A DNA stretch of 64,000 nucleotides from Galaxea fascicularis (Eukaryota; Cnidaria; Anthozoa; Scleractinia; Euphylliidae). The notes under the pieces are model-generated. The model was given only the letters and a program-made list of their open reading frames with translations. It did not search any database and had not been told where the DNA came from. Made by a program: the position numbers and the translations under genes. The DNA lies in NCBI GenBank assembly GCA_948470475.1, contig OX419338.1, forward strand, positions 32,815,382 to 32,879,381, read 5' to 3'. Within the stretch, counting starts at the first letter, position 1, and the number at the start of each line of letters is the position of its first letter. Shown here piece after piece: positions 32,929 to 41,665 of this stretch.

Positions 32929-33219
32929 TTATGTCATGAGACTGTGCGTGTAGACCCGTCGTCGGTGATGATAGGGTCGCACCGGTCGCATGGGAGGTTC
33001 CATGAACCCACCACCGCGTTGCGACCGTTTCGCGTAGTAGGGGGCCATCCGTCGAGCCCATTCGATCTCTGGCGGTAGAGGTCCCCATACCGTCCCACCG
33101 CGTTCGCGAGCGTTTTCCACGCTGTCGTTTCTTCGTTTTTCGTCGTCTACCGGGCATGCTCTCCACCATCGAATGAAGGGTTCTCGCCCCCTCTCACGAG
33201 AATATATCCCCTCGGGCAT
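32929..33219 (-). CDS. Small basic ORF between the capsid genes (frame uncertain)
   Basis: Two minus frames overlap. One (start 33219, MPEGIYSRER) ends at 32929 with PPEIEWARRMAPYYAKRSQRGGG. The other (32828-33169) starts MVESMPGRRRKTKKRQRG, a basic N-terminus typical of the core proteins of this element. The natural protein may start in the second frame and end in the first, which would mean a frame break near 33100. I do not choose firmly. Confidence 0.45.
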   Translation of the reverse strand: MPEGIYSRERGREPFIRWWRACPVDDEKRRNDSVENARERGGTVWGPLPPEIEWARRMAPYYAKRSQRGGGFMEPPMRPVRPYHHRRRVYTHSLMT

Positions 33220-33385
33220 ACGGTTTGGCGCGTTTCTTCTTCCTTTTCGTCTTTTTTCTTCTCCTCGATCTGCTTCCACTTTGACCTTCTTTGGGTGAAT
33301 GCGGTACGAAGATACGCAACCTCCCTCCGCTCATGGTCTCCGGAAAGACCGGTTCGTATCGGACGGTACTACCGTGTCCGCTCAT
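33194..33385 (-). CDS. Very basic 63-aa protein
   Basis: ATG 33385 (MSGHGSTVRYEP) begins 27 bases past the minor capsid stop. The C-terminus is Lys/Arg-rich (RSRRRKKTKRKKKR). Probably a DNA-binding virion peptide from composition and place. No family assigned. Confidence 0.55.
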   Translation of the reverse strand: MSGHGSTVRYEPVFPETMSGGRLRIFVPHSPKEGQSGSRSRRRKKTKRKKKRAKPYARGDIFS

Positions 33386-33411
33386 CACTCTGCGACGAAT
33401 GACGATCGCGC

Positions 33412-34548
33412 TCAAGGGACGCGTCTAAAATGCAAGGTGACGGTGTTGATCCCTTCGCCCAAATCGGCCAGTCCCCCTTCGGGTTTGCCGATGGCGATTT
33501 CCACTACATCCAATTCCGTGTTACGCACATCGATGTGTTGCATGTTCTTGGGTTCGTAATAGACGAATCCCTCCTTGTCCTCATGCGTCACGGGTACTTG
33601 ACGCAACAGGTCGGTGATCTGTCCCCCCAGGATGGTTCCGCGTCCCACGTTGCTGTAGACGTAGATCATGGAGTCTTTGGACACGCCGTCCTCCCGGACA
33701 CGTTTTTTCGCGACAAACCAATCCCGGTTCAAGATGAAACGGTACCTGGCATGATTGCGAAAACCAAAGAAAGGACCCGCATTGGAGGTGTAATAGATGG
33801 GTCCCCTCAAATCGGCGGTCCTTTCCGACGAGATGTACGGTGCCGTGCCTACGGCATTATTGTATTTGGGGTAGAGGATCACATGAGGTCCGTAATGCCA
33901 TTTGTTGACCGCATCCCCGTCAAACCACGACACGCAGCCGATGAGTTCCGCAAACTTCTTATCCACACTCAATTCGAGTTGAAGGTCGTCGTCGGTGCCA
34001 GACCAGTCGACCTCCATGTATTCTTCACCGGCATTCCATTTTAACAAGGGGTAACCTCGTACCCCCGTGTCTCGTCCACCCTGCAATTTGGTTCGTCGCA
34101 GTGTGTACTCCTTTCCCTGACCGTATTCATAGAACACCTCGAAAATGTTGCGTTCCAACAGCTCTTTCAATCGTCTCATGAAGGTCGCACCATCGTTGAC
34201 CGAGTCGTAATACATGACTTCACCCATCGTCACCCACGCCGTTCGTCGATAGACGGGAGTGTTCCCTTTGTAGAGACATATCTGGGCACTGATCAGGTTA
34301 CTATTCCCGGGAATTTTTTCCAACAAGGCGGCTCTATCCAATTTCGCGGGCACCGCCGGTCGCGGCACGGTGATGGAACTCAAGGCCACTTGCCATCCGC
34401 TGCCGGGCAGACGCAACCGGTACGGTAACTTGATCTTGTAATCGTTGTTTCGATTGGTATCGTCAAACTGAGCGCCCCCTCCATTGCTGGGAAGCGTCAA
34501 GTAAAGACTTTCAAACTCTTCTCCTCCTTCTCCTCTTCCTTGAGGCAT
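33412..34548 (-). CDS. Minor capsid (penton-like) protein
   Basis: 378 residues. The N-terminus reads FESLYLTLPSNGG and later LPYRLRLPGSGWQVALSSITVP, the pattern of Polinton minor capsid proteins that form vertices by a single jelly roll. The start overlaps the integrase end by 38 bp. The frame is intact. Confidence 0.88.
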   Translation of the reverse strand: MPQGRGEGGEEFESLYLTLPSNGGGAQFDDTNRNNDYKIKLPYRLRLPGSGWQVALSSITVPRPAVPAKLDRAALLEKIPGNSNLISAQICLYKGNTPVYRRTAWVTMGEVMYYDSVNDGATFMRRLKELLERNIFEVFYEYGQGKEYTLRRTKLQGGRDTGVRGYPLLKWNAGEEYMEVDWSGTDDDLQLELSVDKKFAELIGCVSWFDGDAVNKWHYGPHVILYPKYNNAVGTAPYISSERTADLRGPIYYTSNAGPFFGFRNHARYRFILNRDWFVAKKRVREDGVSKDSMIYVYSNVGRGTILGGQITDLLRQVPVTHEDKEGFVYYEPKNMQHIDVRNTELDVVEIAIGKPEGGLADLGEGINTVTLHFRRVP

Positions 34549-35440
34549 CGTCGATCCAACTGTTGTACTTGGCAGGCCACCCTTTCCAACTGACGAGCAT
34601 CCGACCGGCTCTGCGTTTTAATACCTTGTCCACACGCCACAACGTCTTCTCGTCCACGATCACTTTTTGCAAATCTTGTTTGTAAAACGTCCCTCGTAAC
34701 GGGGTACCGTCCATTTCTTCCACGCGGTAAGTGGTCACCGGACCGGGCACGACCTGCGACACCACAAACACTTCTTCCGTCCATTGAGGCAGATAACCTT
34801 TCTTGAAGGTTCGTACCCTCTTGCTCAACCGAACCTGATTGCCCACCTTGAACTTGGCTTTGGACGGTTTACCCACTCGTTTGCCGTACAAGGTTTGCCA
34901 CACTTGGGCTTCGTTGACCTCCGTGACGTCTCGGGGTGCCATGCCGATGCTATGGTGCACGTCCGCATTGTACGCTTTCACCAAAGCCGGTAGTACGTCC
35001 AGGTACGTCAAGGTATTGGCGGCCGTAAAGTAGCGGTACATCCGTCCCTTCAACGTGCGATTGAACCGTTCCACCACACTGGCTTTGGCATCGCCGTGCG
35101 TCGAAAAATGTTCGATGCCTTTCTCTTTCAACCAGGTCTGTACCTTGGTGTTGTAAAACTCTTTACCCTTGTCCGTTTGTAAACGCCGTGGTTTACGTCC
35201 GCTGGTCTTGAGAATGTTCCGAAACGCTTTCACCACTTCCTCTCCGGTCTTTTTCTTCAAAGGACGGACCCAGGCGAATTTGGACAAGACGTCGACGACC
35301 GTCAAGAGGTACCGCGTGCCTTTATTCCATTTGGCGGTGGTTTGCATTTCCACCAGATCCGCCACCCATTGTTCGTCTTTCTCGAAGACCAGGACGGGTA
35401 ACGTGGCAAACCGACGTCGGATGGATCGTGTTGGCGATCT
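34511..35440 (-). CDS. Retroviral-type integrase with C-terminal chromodomain, N-terminus missing
   Basis: The catalytic triad is visible: Asp in WVADLVEM, Asp in LQTDKGKEF, Glu in SVVERFNRTLK. After a basic SH3-like region, the last ~50 residues (LWRVDKVLKRRAGRMLVSWKGWPAKYNSW) are a chromodomain, which could target insertion to marked chromatin. The frame is open up to about 35440 but has no ATG before the catalytic core, and an in-frame TAA lies just upstream. The zinc-binding N-terminal domain is not readable in any frame, so the enzyme looks inactivated. Confidence 0.9.
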   Translation of the reverse strand, partial: RSPTRSIRRRFATLPVLVFEKDEQWVADLVEMQTTAKWNKGTRYLLTVVDVLSKFAWVRPLKKKTGEEVVKAFRNILKTSGRKPRRLQTDKGKEFYNTKVQTWLKEKGIEHFSTHGDAKASVVERFNRTLKGRMYRYFTAANTLTYLDVLPALVKAYNADVHHSIGMAPRDVTEVNEAQVWQTLYGKRVGKPSKAKFKVGNQVRLSKRVRTFKKGYLPQWTEEVFVVSQVVPGPVTTYRVEEMDGTPLRGTFYKQDLQKVIVDEKTLWRVDKVLKRRAGRMLVSWKGWPAKYNSWIDDASRKRRRRRRV

Positions 35441-35592
35441 CTTTTACCTGCATCAACACAGACAGCAACTGCAAGCTTCCTAAAACACCGGATCGAAACC
35501 CGCCAATCACGACGCTCCACGTCGGACCAATCAAACGACTTTCCCTCTGTATATAAAGAACTCCTCTTCTCGAACATTTTTCATTTCTCAAG
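35441..35592 (+). promoter_or_regulatory. Promoter of the SLOG-like gene
   Basis: TATATAAAG at 35550-35558 lies about 35 bases before ATG 35593. The same stretch would have held the missing start of the integrase on the opposite strand. Confidence 0.6.
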
Positions 35593-36307
35593 ATGTCTAC
35601 GTGTGTGATCACTGGAGGTGATATGGGTGTGTGTGCCGGAGTGATTTTCCTGTGCAAGCAATTGGGGGTTCCTTGCGCTTTCTTCTTACCTCACGATGAC
35701 GAAAGAGGTGATGAAACCAAGTTACAAGTAGGGTTTCCACCCATCCTAGGACATCCTCATTTAGTCATACCAGGCAAGTATCCCGTGACGGACGGAGTGA
35801 TGTTGGAGTGGGGATAAACTCAAGCACAGCCGTGTGGTGTGCATGAATGAGCATCACGACGAAACTATCACCACGACCTGTCGAGCCTTGTGTCCCGATT
35901 ACGATCAAATCAGACCCTCTCTACGTTACCTGTTGAGACGTGACGTGGACATGGTGGTCCAATCCGATGCCGTGTACCTCATTGGCGATTTGATTCGCCC
36001 CTCACACTCCAGCAATGAACAAATGGGAGGACCCGGTTGGATCCAGCACGTGACCATTCTCAAGCACAAACCTCTCTATTTCTTTGACTTGTCCACAAAC
36101 ACTTGGCTCACTGCGATGATCACTCTTCACTTGCATCTACAACCGCAGTACAAATATGAATTATTTCATATATACTTCACACCTCTACACCATCACTGCC
36201 CACAAGTGGAGACTTATCATTTCGTGCAATGGATACGGCGAACATTGCATTTGCCCAGAGACATTAATTTTGTCAATCTAGAACGCGCTTTACGTATGGC
36301 ATTTTAA
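35593..36307 (+). pseudogene. Probable SLOG (YpsA-like) Rossmann protein with one frame break
   Basis: The first frame (35593-35817) has a nucleotide-binding-like start, VITGGDMGVCAGVIFLCKQL, then GVPCAFFLPHDDERGDE. The second frame, shifted by one base near the GGGG run at about 35807-35811, continues to 36307 with SDAVYLIGDL and MGGPGWI. The order GGxxGV, RT/N block, SDA-hydrophobic, GGP is that of SLOG/YpsA nucleotide-sensing folds. Function in an animal virus-like element is unknown; ligand sensing or second-messenger capture is inference. Its stop overlaps the stop of the convergent gene by four bases. Confidence 0.55.
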
Positions 36308-36936
36308 TCAGCTGTACATTCGGTTTTTTCACAGATTTTTTGTAAAATAAAAGCTGCATGTAACAAGTCATGCAATGACAACAATGTTTGTGCAGCCTCT
36401 TTCTTGGCTCGACTGCGTCGCAAAGCCGTACGTTCACGTTCGAGTTTCTCCTCGTACTTCGCGGGATCCTTTTCTTTCAACTCTTCCCTTTTCTGTCTCG
36501 CCCGTACGTTACGGTTGGTTTTGAACTGTTCCGATCGAACGGGGTCCGTTCTCAATTTACTCCGATAATTCGCTTCGTTACCTCTTCTCTTCTGTCGCGC
36601 CTTCTCACTCTCTCTGTACTTCACTTGCCCCGCACGCTTCCTTTCTCTCCAGGCCTGGTATCGACCTTCTCTCTTCAATTTTTCCACGTACGTGATTTGG
36701 TATCCCTTTTGTCGAGTCTGCAGAATCGCTCTCTCTTCGTCCGTCATGGCCGCTATTTTCAGTTTCTTACGAGCATAGTCCTTCTGGTAATGTTTTCTCT
36801 TACATGCTCTCCTTCTCTCCATTTCCTGCTCGTACTTTTCCGGTTCCTCTTCCTTCATCTTCTCCATGCGTTTTTTGTTCACAGCATATCGTCGTCGTCC
36901 CTCTTGTTTCTTCAGATCGTCCATATTTTCACTCAT
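36304..36936 (-). CDS. Highly charged repeat protein, 210 aa
   Basis: ATG 36936 is preferred to the GTG at 36945. Nearly all residues are Lys, Arg, Glu, Gln or Tyr in coiled-coil-like runs. Loose repeats of the type R..KY...RR (KYEQEMERRRACKRKHYQ, KYRESEKARQKRR, KYEEKLERERTALRRSR) suggest a helical nucleic-acid-binding protein. No family recognised. TATA at 36961-36972. Confidence 0.65.
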   Translation of the reverse strand: MSENMDDLKKQEGRRRYAVNKKRMEKMKEEEPEKYEQEMERRRACKRKHYQKDYARKKLKIAAMTDEERAILQTRQKGYQITYVEKLKREGRYQAWRERKRAGQVKYRESEKARQKRRGNEANYRSKLRTDPVRSEQFKTNRNVRARQKREELKEKDPAKYEEKLERERTALRRSRAKKEAAQTLLSLHDLLHAAFILQKICEKTECTAD

Positions 36937-37145
36937 TTCTCCCACCGATCCTGCGGCTTTCCTTATATAAGGCTTCTCATTCTGACGTCACATTGCCATG
37001 CCAACCCTCGTTTCGCATGTTAGGGGGATACCCCCCATCCCCCATTCTCAATCTCCATAGCAACGTGACTTCCATATAAAACCCACACGCGTTGTGTCGG
37101 TTCATTTTCAAACGAGTACACGTCTCAACCTAACGTGAAACAATC
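36937..37145. promoter_or_regulatory. Second divergent promoter with an inverted CRE module
   Basis: TATA-like elements at 36961-36972 (leftward gene) and 37072-37080 (rightward F-box-like gene). Between them lies one copy, in inverted orientation, of the module seen at 25276-25470: TGACGTCA at 36983-36990, then GCCATGCCAACCCTCG and GGGGGATACCCCCC. The same regulator could therefore drive both early-type gene pairs. Confidence 0.8.
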
Positions 37146-37501
37146 ATGCTCTCTCTAGTGATTTTGTTCTTGGTCTGTGTGGGAGACGGTTTCCATCTAC
37201 CGCCCGCAGAATGCACGCGCTCCAAACGTCCTGCCCTCTGCTGTTCCCTGGAAAAGCCGACCCGTTCCAAAAAAGTCAAACGGCGACGACGACGTTACAT
37301 CGCACCACGCCGCCTCGCCTTCCTGTACGGCAGCGAGTTCTGGTGCGGCTTGCCCGACTTGGTGAGGGACCGCATCGTGTATTACATCGACATAGCCGAA
37401 CAACGCGACAAGATGCAAGCCGTCTGCCAAGAAATATACAGTCTTCCCATCTGTCCTCGGTATGGTTTCGCCATTCTCACGGAACGGCAGCTAGGACGAC
37501 G
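37146..37501 (+). CDS. F-box-like first exon of a spliced accessory gene
   Basis: ATG 37146, 66 bases after the TATA box. The frame opens with a hydrophobic stretch (MLSLVILFLVCVG), then a basic patch (KKVKRRRRR). It then has an F-box-like block (LPDLVRDRIVYYID, followed by MQAVCQEIYSLP), matching the LP...I..yi...VC..w..l pattern that binds Skp1. The frame reaches GGACGACG followed by GTCAGT, a usable 5' splice site at 37502, leaving two bases of a codon. If the hydrophobic start is a true signal peptide, the F-box reading would be weakened. Confidence 0.6.
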
Positions 37502-37574
37502 GTCAGTGTCCCTTCGTTTTTCCAATTTTCTTCTCATTCCATTTTCATTTTTTCACATCATCCTTCTCCATTAG

Positions 37575-38999
37575 TTTTCCCGATCGGGTTTGGTTCCTTC
37601 CGCGGGATCCGGACTGGATACGATGCGATCGATGCATCCATTTCCAGTATCCTCATCTTCCTGGGGTCACTCACTTCCACTTGCTTCCATGGATAGCTGT
37701 CATCTCCCACTATCGCAGGAATTAGAGGTCAGTCACTTCGTTTCATTTTTCACAACACCCTTCTCCACAGTTTTCCCCATCGGGATTGGTCCATTCCATG
37801 GAATCCAGACTCGACACGATGCGGTCGATGCACCCAATACGAGTATCCTGATCTTCCCGGGGCCATTCACTTCCACCTGGGTCGATGGATCACTCTCACC
37901 CCCTTTCACAGGGATTAGAGGTCAGTCATGACAACTTCCGAACATTTTTCTTCTTTTCAGACCCCCTCGCTCAGTGAATTCCGTCCCGTGCGCCTACTGT
38001 TCTTTCCACTCGATGTTCTGCATGGGAGTCATTTACCATTCTTTTCATCGAGTGTATCTCCGTCGATTCCCGGGTGGACTGAGGGTCTGAGGGTGAGCCG
38101 TTTTTCTTTCTTTCAGGGAGTGGCAGGGGATCCTTCATTGGTGGTGCTCGTACTGCTCCACCAGACGACTCAACCCCGCCCACGCCTATCATCCCATCGA
38201 TTGACACACACTTCCTTCTCTGTCTTTTTCTCCCAGATTCATTTGGTGTCCGTATTGTCGCCGTCATACCTACTGCCCCTGATGTCGCGTCTCTCTTTTC
38301 ACCCCACAGCTTACGCGTCTGTCCCCTGAAACACTCCACTCCCGACTGGCACGATGACGAACACTTCTTCTGTCCACTTTGTTCGGGACCCATTTACTGC
38401 ATCCAGCATTATCTGGACCCAAACGACTTCGAACACCCCTACGGTCGCCTTTGTTAATCTCCTCACCTTTTTGCAGTGCCGTCTGTCCTGTCTACAATCT
38501 GGACGATTACATTGATCCAGAGGAATTCGGCGGATTCGTTTGGTGTCAACGATGCACCGAGCCTTCCTTCTTTTGGTTTCATCCCGTCCTCAGACGCTGC
38601 TATTGTTCATCTTGCCGGCAGAACCCCCCACCGACAGTCATGTGTGACTACCCCTGGTGAAATAATTCCACATCTCCTTACCTTCACAGTGCCATCTGCA
38701 GTCACTGTCACGATGACGATTCCTTCGCGGGAGAGGAGTTCCAGGACTATGCTTGGTGTCGACGATGCACGGGCTCTCACCACTGCATACATCACTCCCT
38801 CTCCGACATACGCTGCCATTGTCCATCTTGCAGTCTAAACCCGTTCCTCAGAAGGTGATGACCGTCTTCTCCTTTTTTCAACAGATGGTGGATACGTCCT
38901 CTACCCAACAGTGCTCACTGTCTGTATTGCAGCCAACGGAGAACCTTCCCGGGATTTCACTGGCACAGCCTACGTTGGGTGTCCCTACCACGCACGTGA
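37575..38999 (+). CDS. Array of nine CxxC terminal exon candidates
   Basis: Nine segments each follow a pyrimidine-rich tract ending in AG, open one base into a codon (fitting the two-base overhang of the first exon), carry CxxC and end in a stop. Segment, motif: 37575-37725 RCDRC; 37771-37918 RCGRC; 37961-38090 PCAYC; 38117-38204 WCSYC; 38237-38282 WCPYC; 38310-38457 FCPLC; 38477-38660 WCQRC; 38690-38858 WCRRC; 38885-38999 HCLYC. Gaps between them are only 19-45 bases. The first two are clear duplicates, and the seventh and eighth are related. Most stops are followed closely by a GT donor-like pair. They read best as mutually exclusive 3' exons, but no transcript evidence is available here. 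Confidence 0.5.
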
Positions 39000-39042
39000 T
39001 GCGGCTGTGCTGACATCGCTGTCGTGGGACGAGGAATGAACA

Positions 39043-39374
39043 TGACATTGAACATTGAACTGTGGTTTTGTTTTTCCTGTTTGCCTTGTTGTTGACCACT
39101 TTTTTCCAAAACAATCAAGGAGCTGCTGTTATTGTAAATAAAAAATTTCTCATTTTTTCCACTTTTCTGTTTTTTTCATTCATTTCCTGGGGGTTTTCTC
39201 CTTATGTGGGAGGGGCATAAACTTTTGACATGGACCTGTCATTTTACCTCATTAGCATAAATCAGCCATCTTGAATAAATTAGCAACTCGCAACCTGATT
39301 GGTCGAATCGTACCACGTGGTACAAAATACTCGATGCTGATTGGTTAGGGGCCATATAAGCCACCTATACTACT
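39043..39374 (-). repeat. Right terminal inverted repeat of the provirus
   Basis: About 332 bp, inverted counterpart of 14048-14393 with scattered changes and one larger indel. Contains the perfect palindrome GTACCACGTGGTAC (39310-39323) with a central E-box, and AATAAA near 39136 that could serve as poly(A) signal for the F-box-like gene. Confidence 0.95.
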
Positions 39375-39380
39375 CATAGT
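39375..39380. repeat. 6-bp target site duplication, right (CATAGT)
   Basis: Exact match to 14042-14047, immediately outside the right terminal repeat. Confidence 0.95.
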
Positions 39381-40235
39381 GTAGCACCTCTATTGTTTTA
39401 GGGATAGGGTCCATTGTTTGTGTTGTTTGTTCTTTTGTTCACCAGAAGGGTAGCAAGCCAATCTCGTGAGACCTTTCGAGAGCTGCCACATGACCCTGGC
39501 CGATAACTGCCATTCAATTTTTTTTTGCACTGTACAGCTGTCCCTGAACATAGAATAAAATGAAATGAAAAACCTTGCTTAAGGTAAACTTAAAAGAAAA
39601 GAAATTAAATTGAAATCCAATTCTTTTTCAGATTAAATTAAAACTAAACACAAAATTTATGTTCAAGTCAAACGAAAACGAAATGAAATGTAAAACAAGA
39701 TAAAAACAGTTCATGGCCCATGACTGCCACAGTTACGAAATTGAAAATGAAAAGCAAAACAAAATAAAAATATTCATGGCCAGACTGCCATAGCCATCCC
39801 AGCATTCTTTGTTAAGTAACCGGTAGGTTGTCGTTGGCAAAATGGCTACTCCGTGGAAGAGTTTTGAGAACGCCATGAAAAAGAAACGTACAGTAAAATG
39901 AAAAGCACCATCGCACGGTATCCTCCAGAAGGAGGAAATTGTCATTCAGAGACTACCGCAACGAGGTCTCAGGATAAGCGCAAACCTACAGTCGCATTGA
40001 TCTGCAAGAATTTGTCACGTCAATACGAGTACGACGAAATGACTTTGGACAACATCTAGAATGCCAACACAAGGAACTTGGCATCAGTAGGAAGAACGCA
40101 TGTTACGTTACGTGTACAGTGTTTAAAAGTGTTGACGAGCCTGCACGACTCCTGCAGTTCGCAAATAGATTGGTCTTAAAGCCTCTATAGCTTAGCTCTT
40201 ACTAGACTGTCTTTTAGGGATTTTCCTTATCGATA
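39381..40235. other. Intergenic flank right of the provirus
   Basis: AT-rich with AAAATGAAA-type low complexity (39550-39780). A short plus-strand reading near 39841 (ATGGCTACTCCGTGG) stops after about 20 codons. No gene supported. Confidence 0.5.
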
Positions 40236-40553
40236 TCAATGATATATAAAATAAAGATATTTCTCAGATATGGTCGATTCTGTATAAGGTGCCATGCATT
40301 TTCCCATGATTATGTTCTTGAGGTTGGGTAACGCAGGCTGGTATTGCGTTACAAACCGCAGTATTTTCTTACGTGCATTTTTGTTTCCCTGTTTCAGTGC
40401 TGTCCTTCTGCCAGAGAAAATGACCTCTGAGAGATCTTTTGCTACAGTTTTAGCTGAGTAATCCCTTTTCTTGAGACGCGTTCCAAAATTCCTCATGTTC
40501 TTTTCGAAAATGATTTCAGAGGAATTTGTTCTTAGAAACCTTAAATGTTCCAA
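40236..40553 (-). pseudogene. Penelope-like or related reverse-transcriptase fragment
   Basis: The frame reads LKKRDYSAKTVAKDLSEV, then RKKILRFVTQYQPALPNLKNIIMGK. Blocks of the type 'FVT.Y.PALP..K.I' follow the reverse transcriptase core in Penelope-like retroelements, as I recall. Only this fragment is present, with no RT catalytic motif or GIY-YIG nuclease, so it is a relic. Confidence 0.6.
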
Positions 40554-41557
40554 ATAGGAGGAACAAAGTACTTTTCTTCTTTTATGGGTGACGCACCCAC
40601 CCCTTTAATTTTTTTACCATTTTGTTTTGTTATTGGTTATTTAGGACATAACCGGTTCTGATGTTAAAATATACAAGAAGGACTGTTAACCTACACTTAG
40701 TGTTTTAATAATATACCATTAAATCAGAGATGTCATGGATAAACTATAACGTTGACGTAAAGTGATAAGCTCATACGAAACTGAAGAGCACAATTCATTT
40801 AATGCAGTAAACACTCGTCGACTATATGAGTTTTACAGAACTGAACGTGGGAGCTCATCCGGGAACTTTCCACCACCTGCATGAGCCCCTGAGGGCATGG
40901 GACTAACAATATCGTCACATAAACCTCTGATGAGGGAAAGGTTTGTTAGTGGTTTATGCTGGTGATCGTGTAGTCGGTGAGCCAGAAAGGATATTTCGAA
41001 AATGTACATTTACACCTAATTGAATGGTGGTTGTTGGTGTGTGGCAAAAAAAGTTAAAAAAACTTTTATCACAATAAAGACGTCCATTCTGGATTCCTGG
41101 CAGTGATATCAGTACTAGTTTATCTCTACCGGAAGGGTGATATGATGACCAGACCTCTGTAAATGCAAATAAAGAAACAACTACGGAACTCCGTTTTTAG
41201 GCTTGGCTACAACTTCTATAGGAAATGTGTAGGGGCAACAATGCTAATGAGAGTTTAAATTTTAGTCCCAGGGTTGAAAGGTTTAAGGCATTATATAACA
41301 TGATAACTTACCCCTGCACCATCTGAAATACTGTGTGGAGAAATGTACCAGGCCCACGTCTTGCCTTTTGGCTCTTTGAGCAAGATTTCTGGGGATATAA
41401 CAAACAAGTAGCGAATCAGTCCGAAATATTACGGGTAATGGCAGTATATATGTTGTGGTTTAAATTTTTTCCTGGCTAAAAAATGTTTGAACCAGTTTTA
41501 TTTTTATTTCCCTTTGATTCAGATTATTGTAATTATAATTTGACACAAAGGATAATT

Positions 41558-41665
41558 AACAATTATTCTTCGAGGGCGCGCTGGATATGAAATGATAAAT
41601 AACCAACAAGGCGCGTAGCGCCGAGTTGGTTTGATCATTTTATATCCAGCAAGCGTGAGTAGAAT
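41558..41665. repeat. Short hairpin element
   Basis: An imperfect palindrome of about 105 bp whose arms include CAATTATTCT, GGATAT and AACCAA with their complements; the centre is AAGGCGCGTAGCGCC. It looks like a tiny fold-back MITE. Confidence 0.55.

Larger units (their letters stand above)
14048..39374. mobile_element. Maverick/Polinton (adintovirus-like) provirus, 25.3 kb
   Basis: The element is bounded by long terminal inverted repeats beginning AGTAGTATAGG and a 6-bp target duplication. It encodes the full Polinton core set: protein-primed family B polymerase, retroviral-type integrase, FtsK/HerA-like ATPase, adenain-like protease, and major and minor capsid proteins. Accessory genes are phospholipase A2, RING, SLOG-like and F-box-like proteins. 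The virion block is GC-richer than the host. Both ends are intact, but polymerase, integrase and SLOG-like genes are damaged, so this copy is probably not autonomous. Confidence 0.97.

Noticed and set aside
37971..38393. Minus-strand 140-codon frame over the CxxC array
   Set aside because: No domain and no promoter; composition follows the complementary coding segments on the plus strand.
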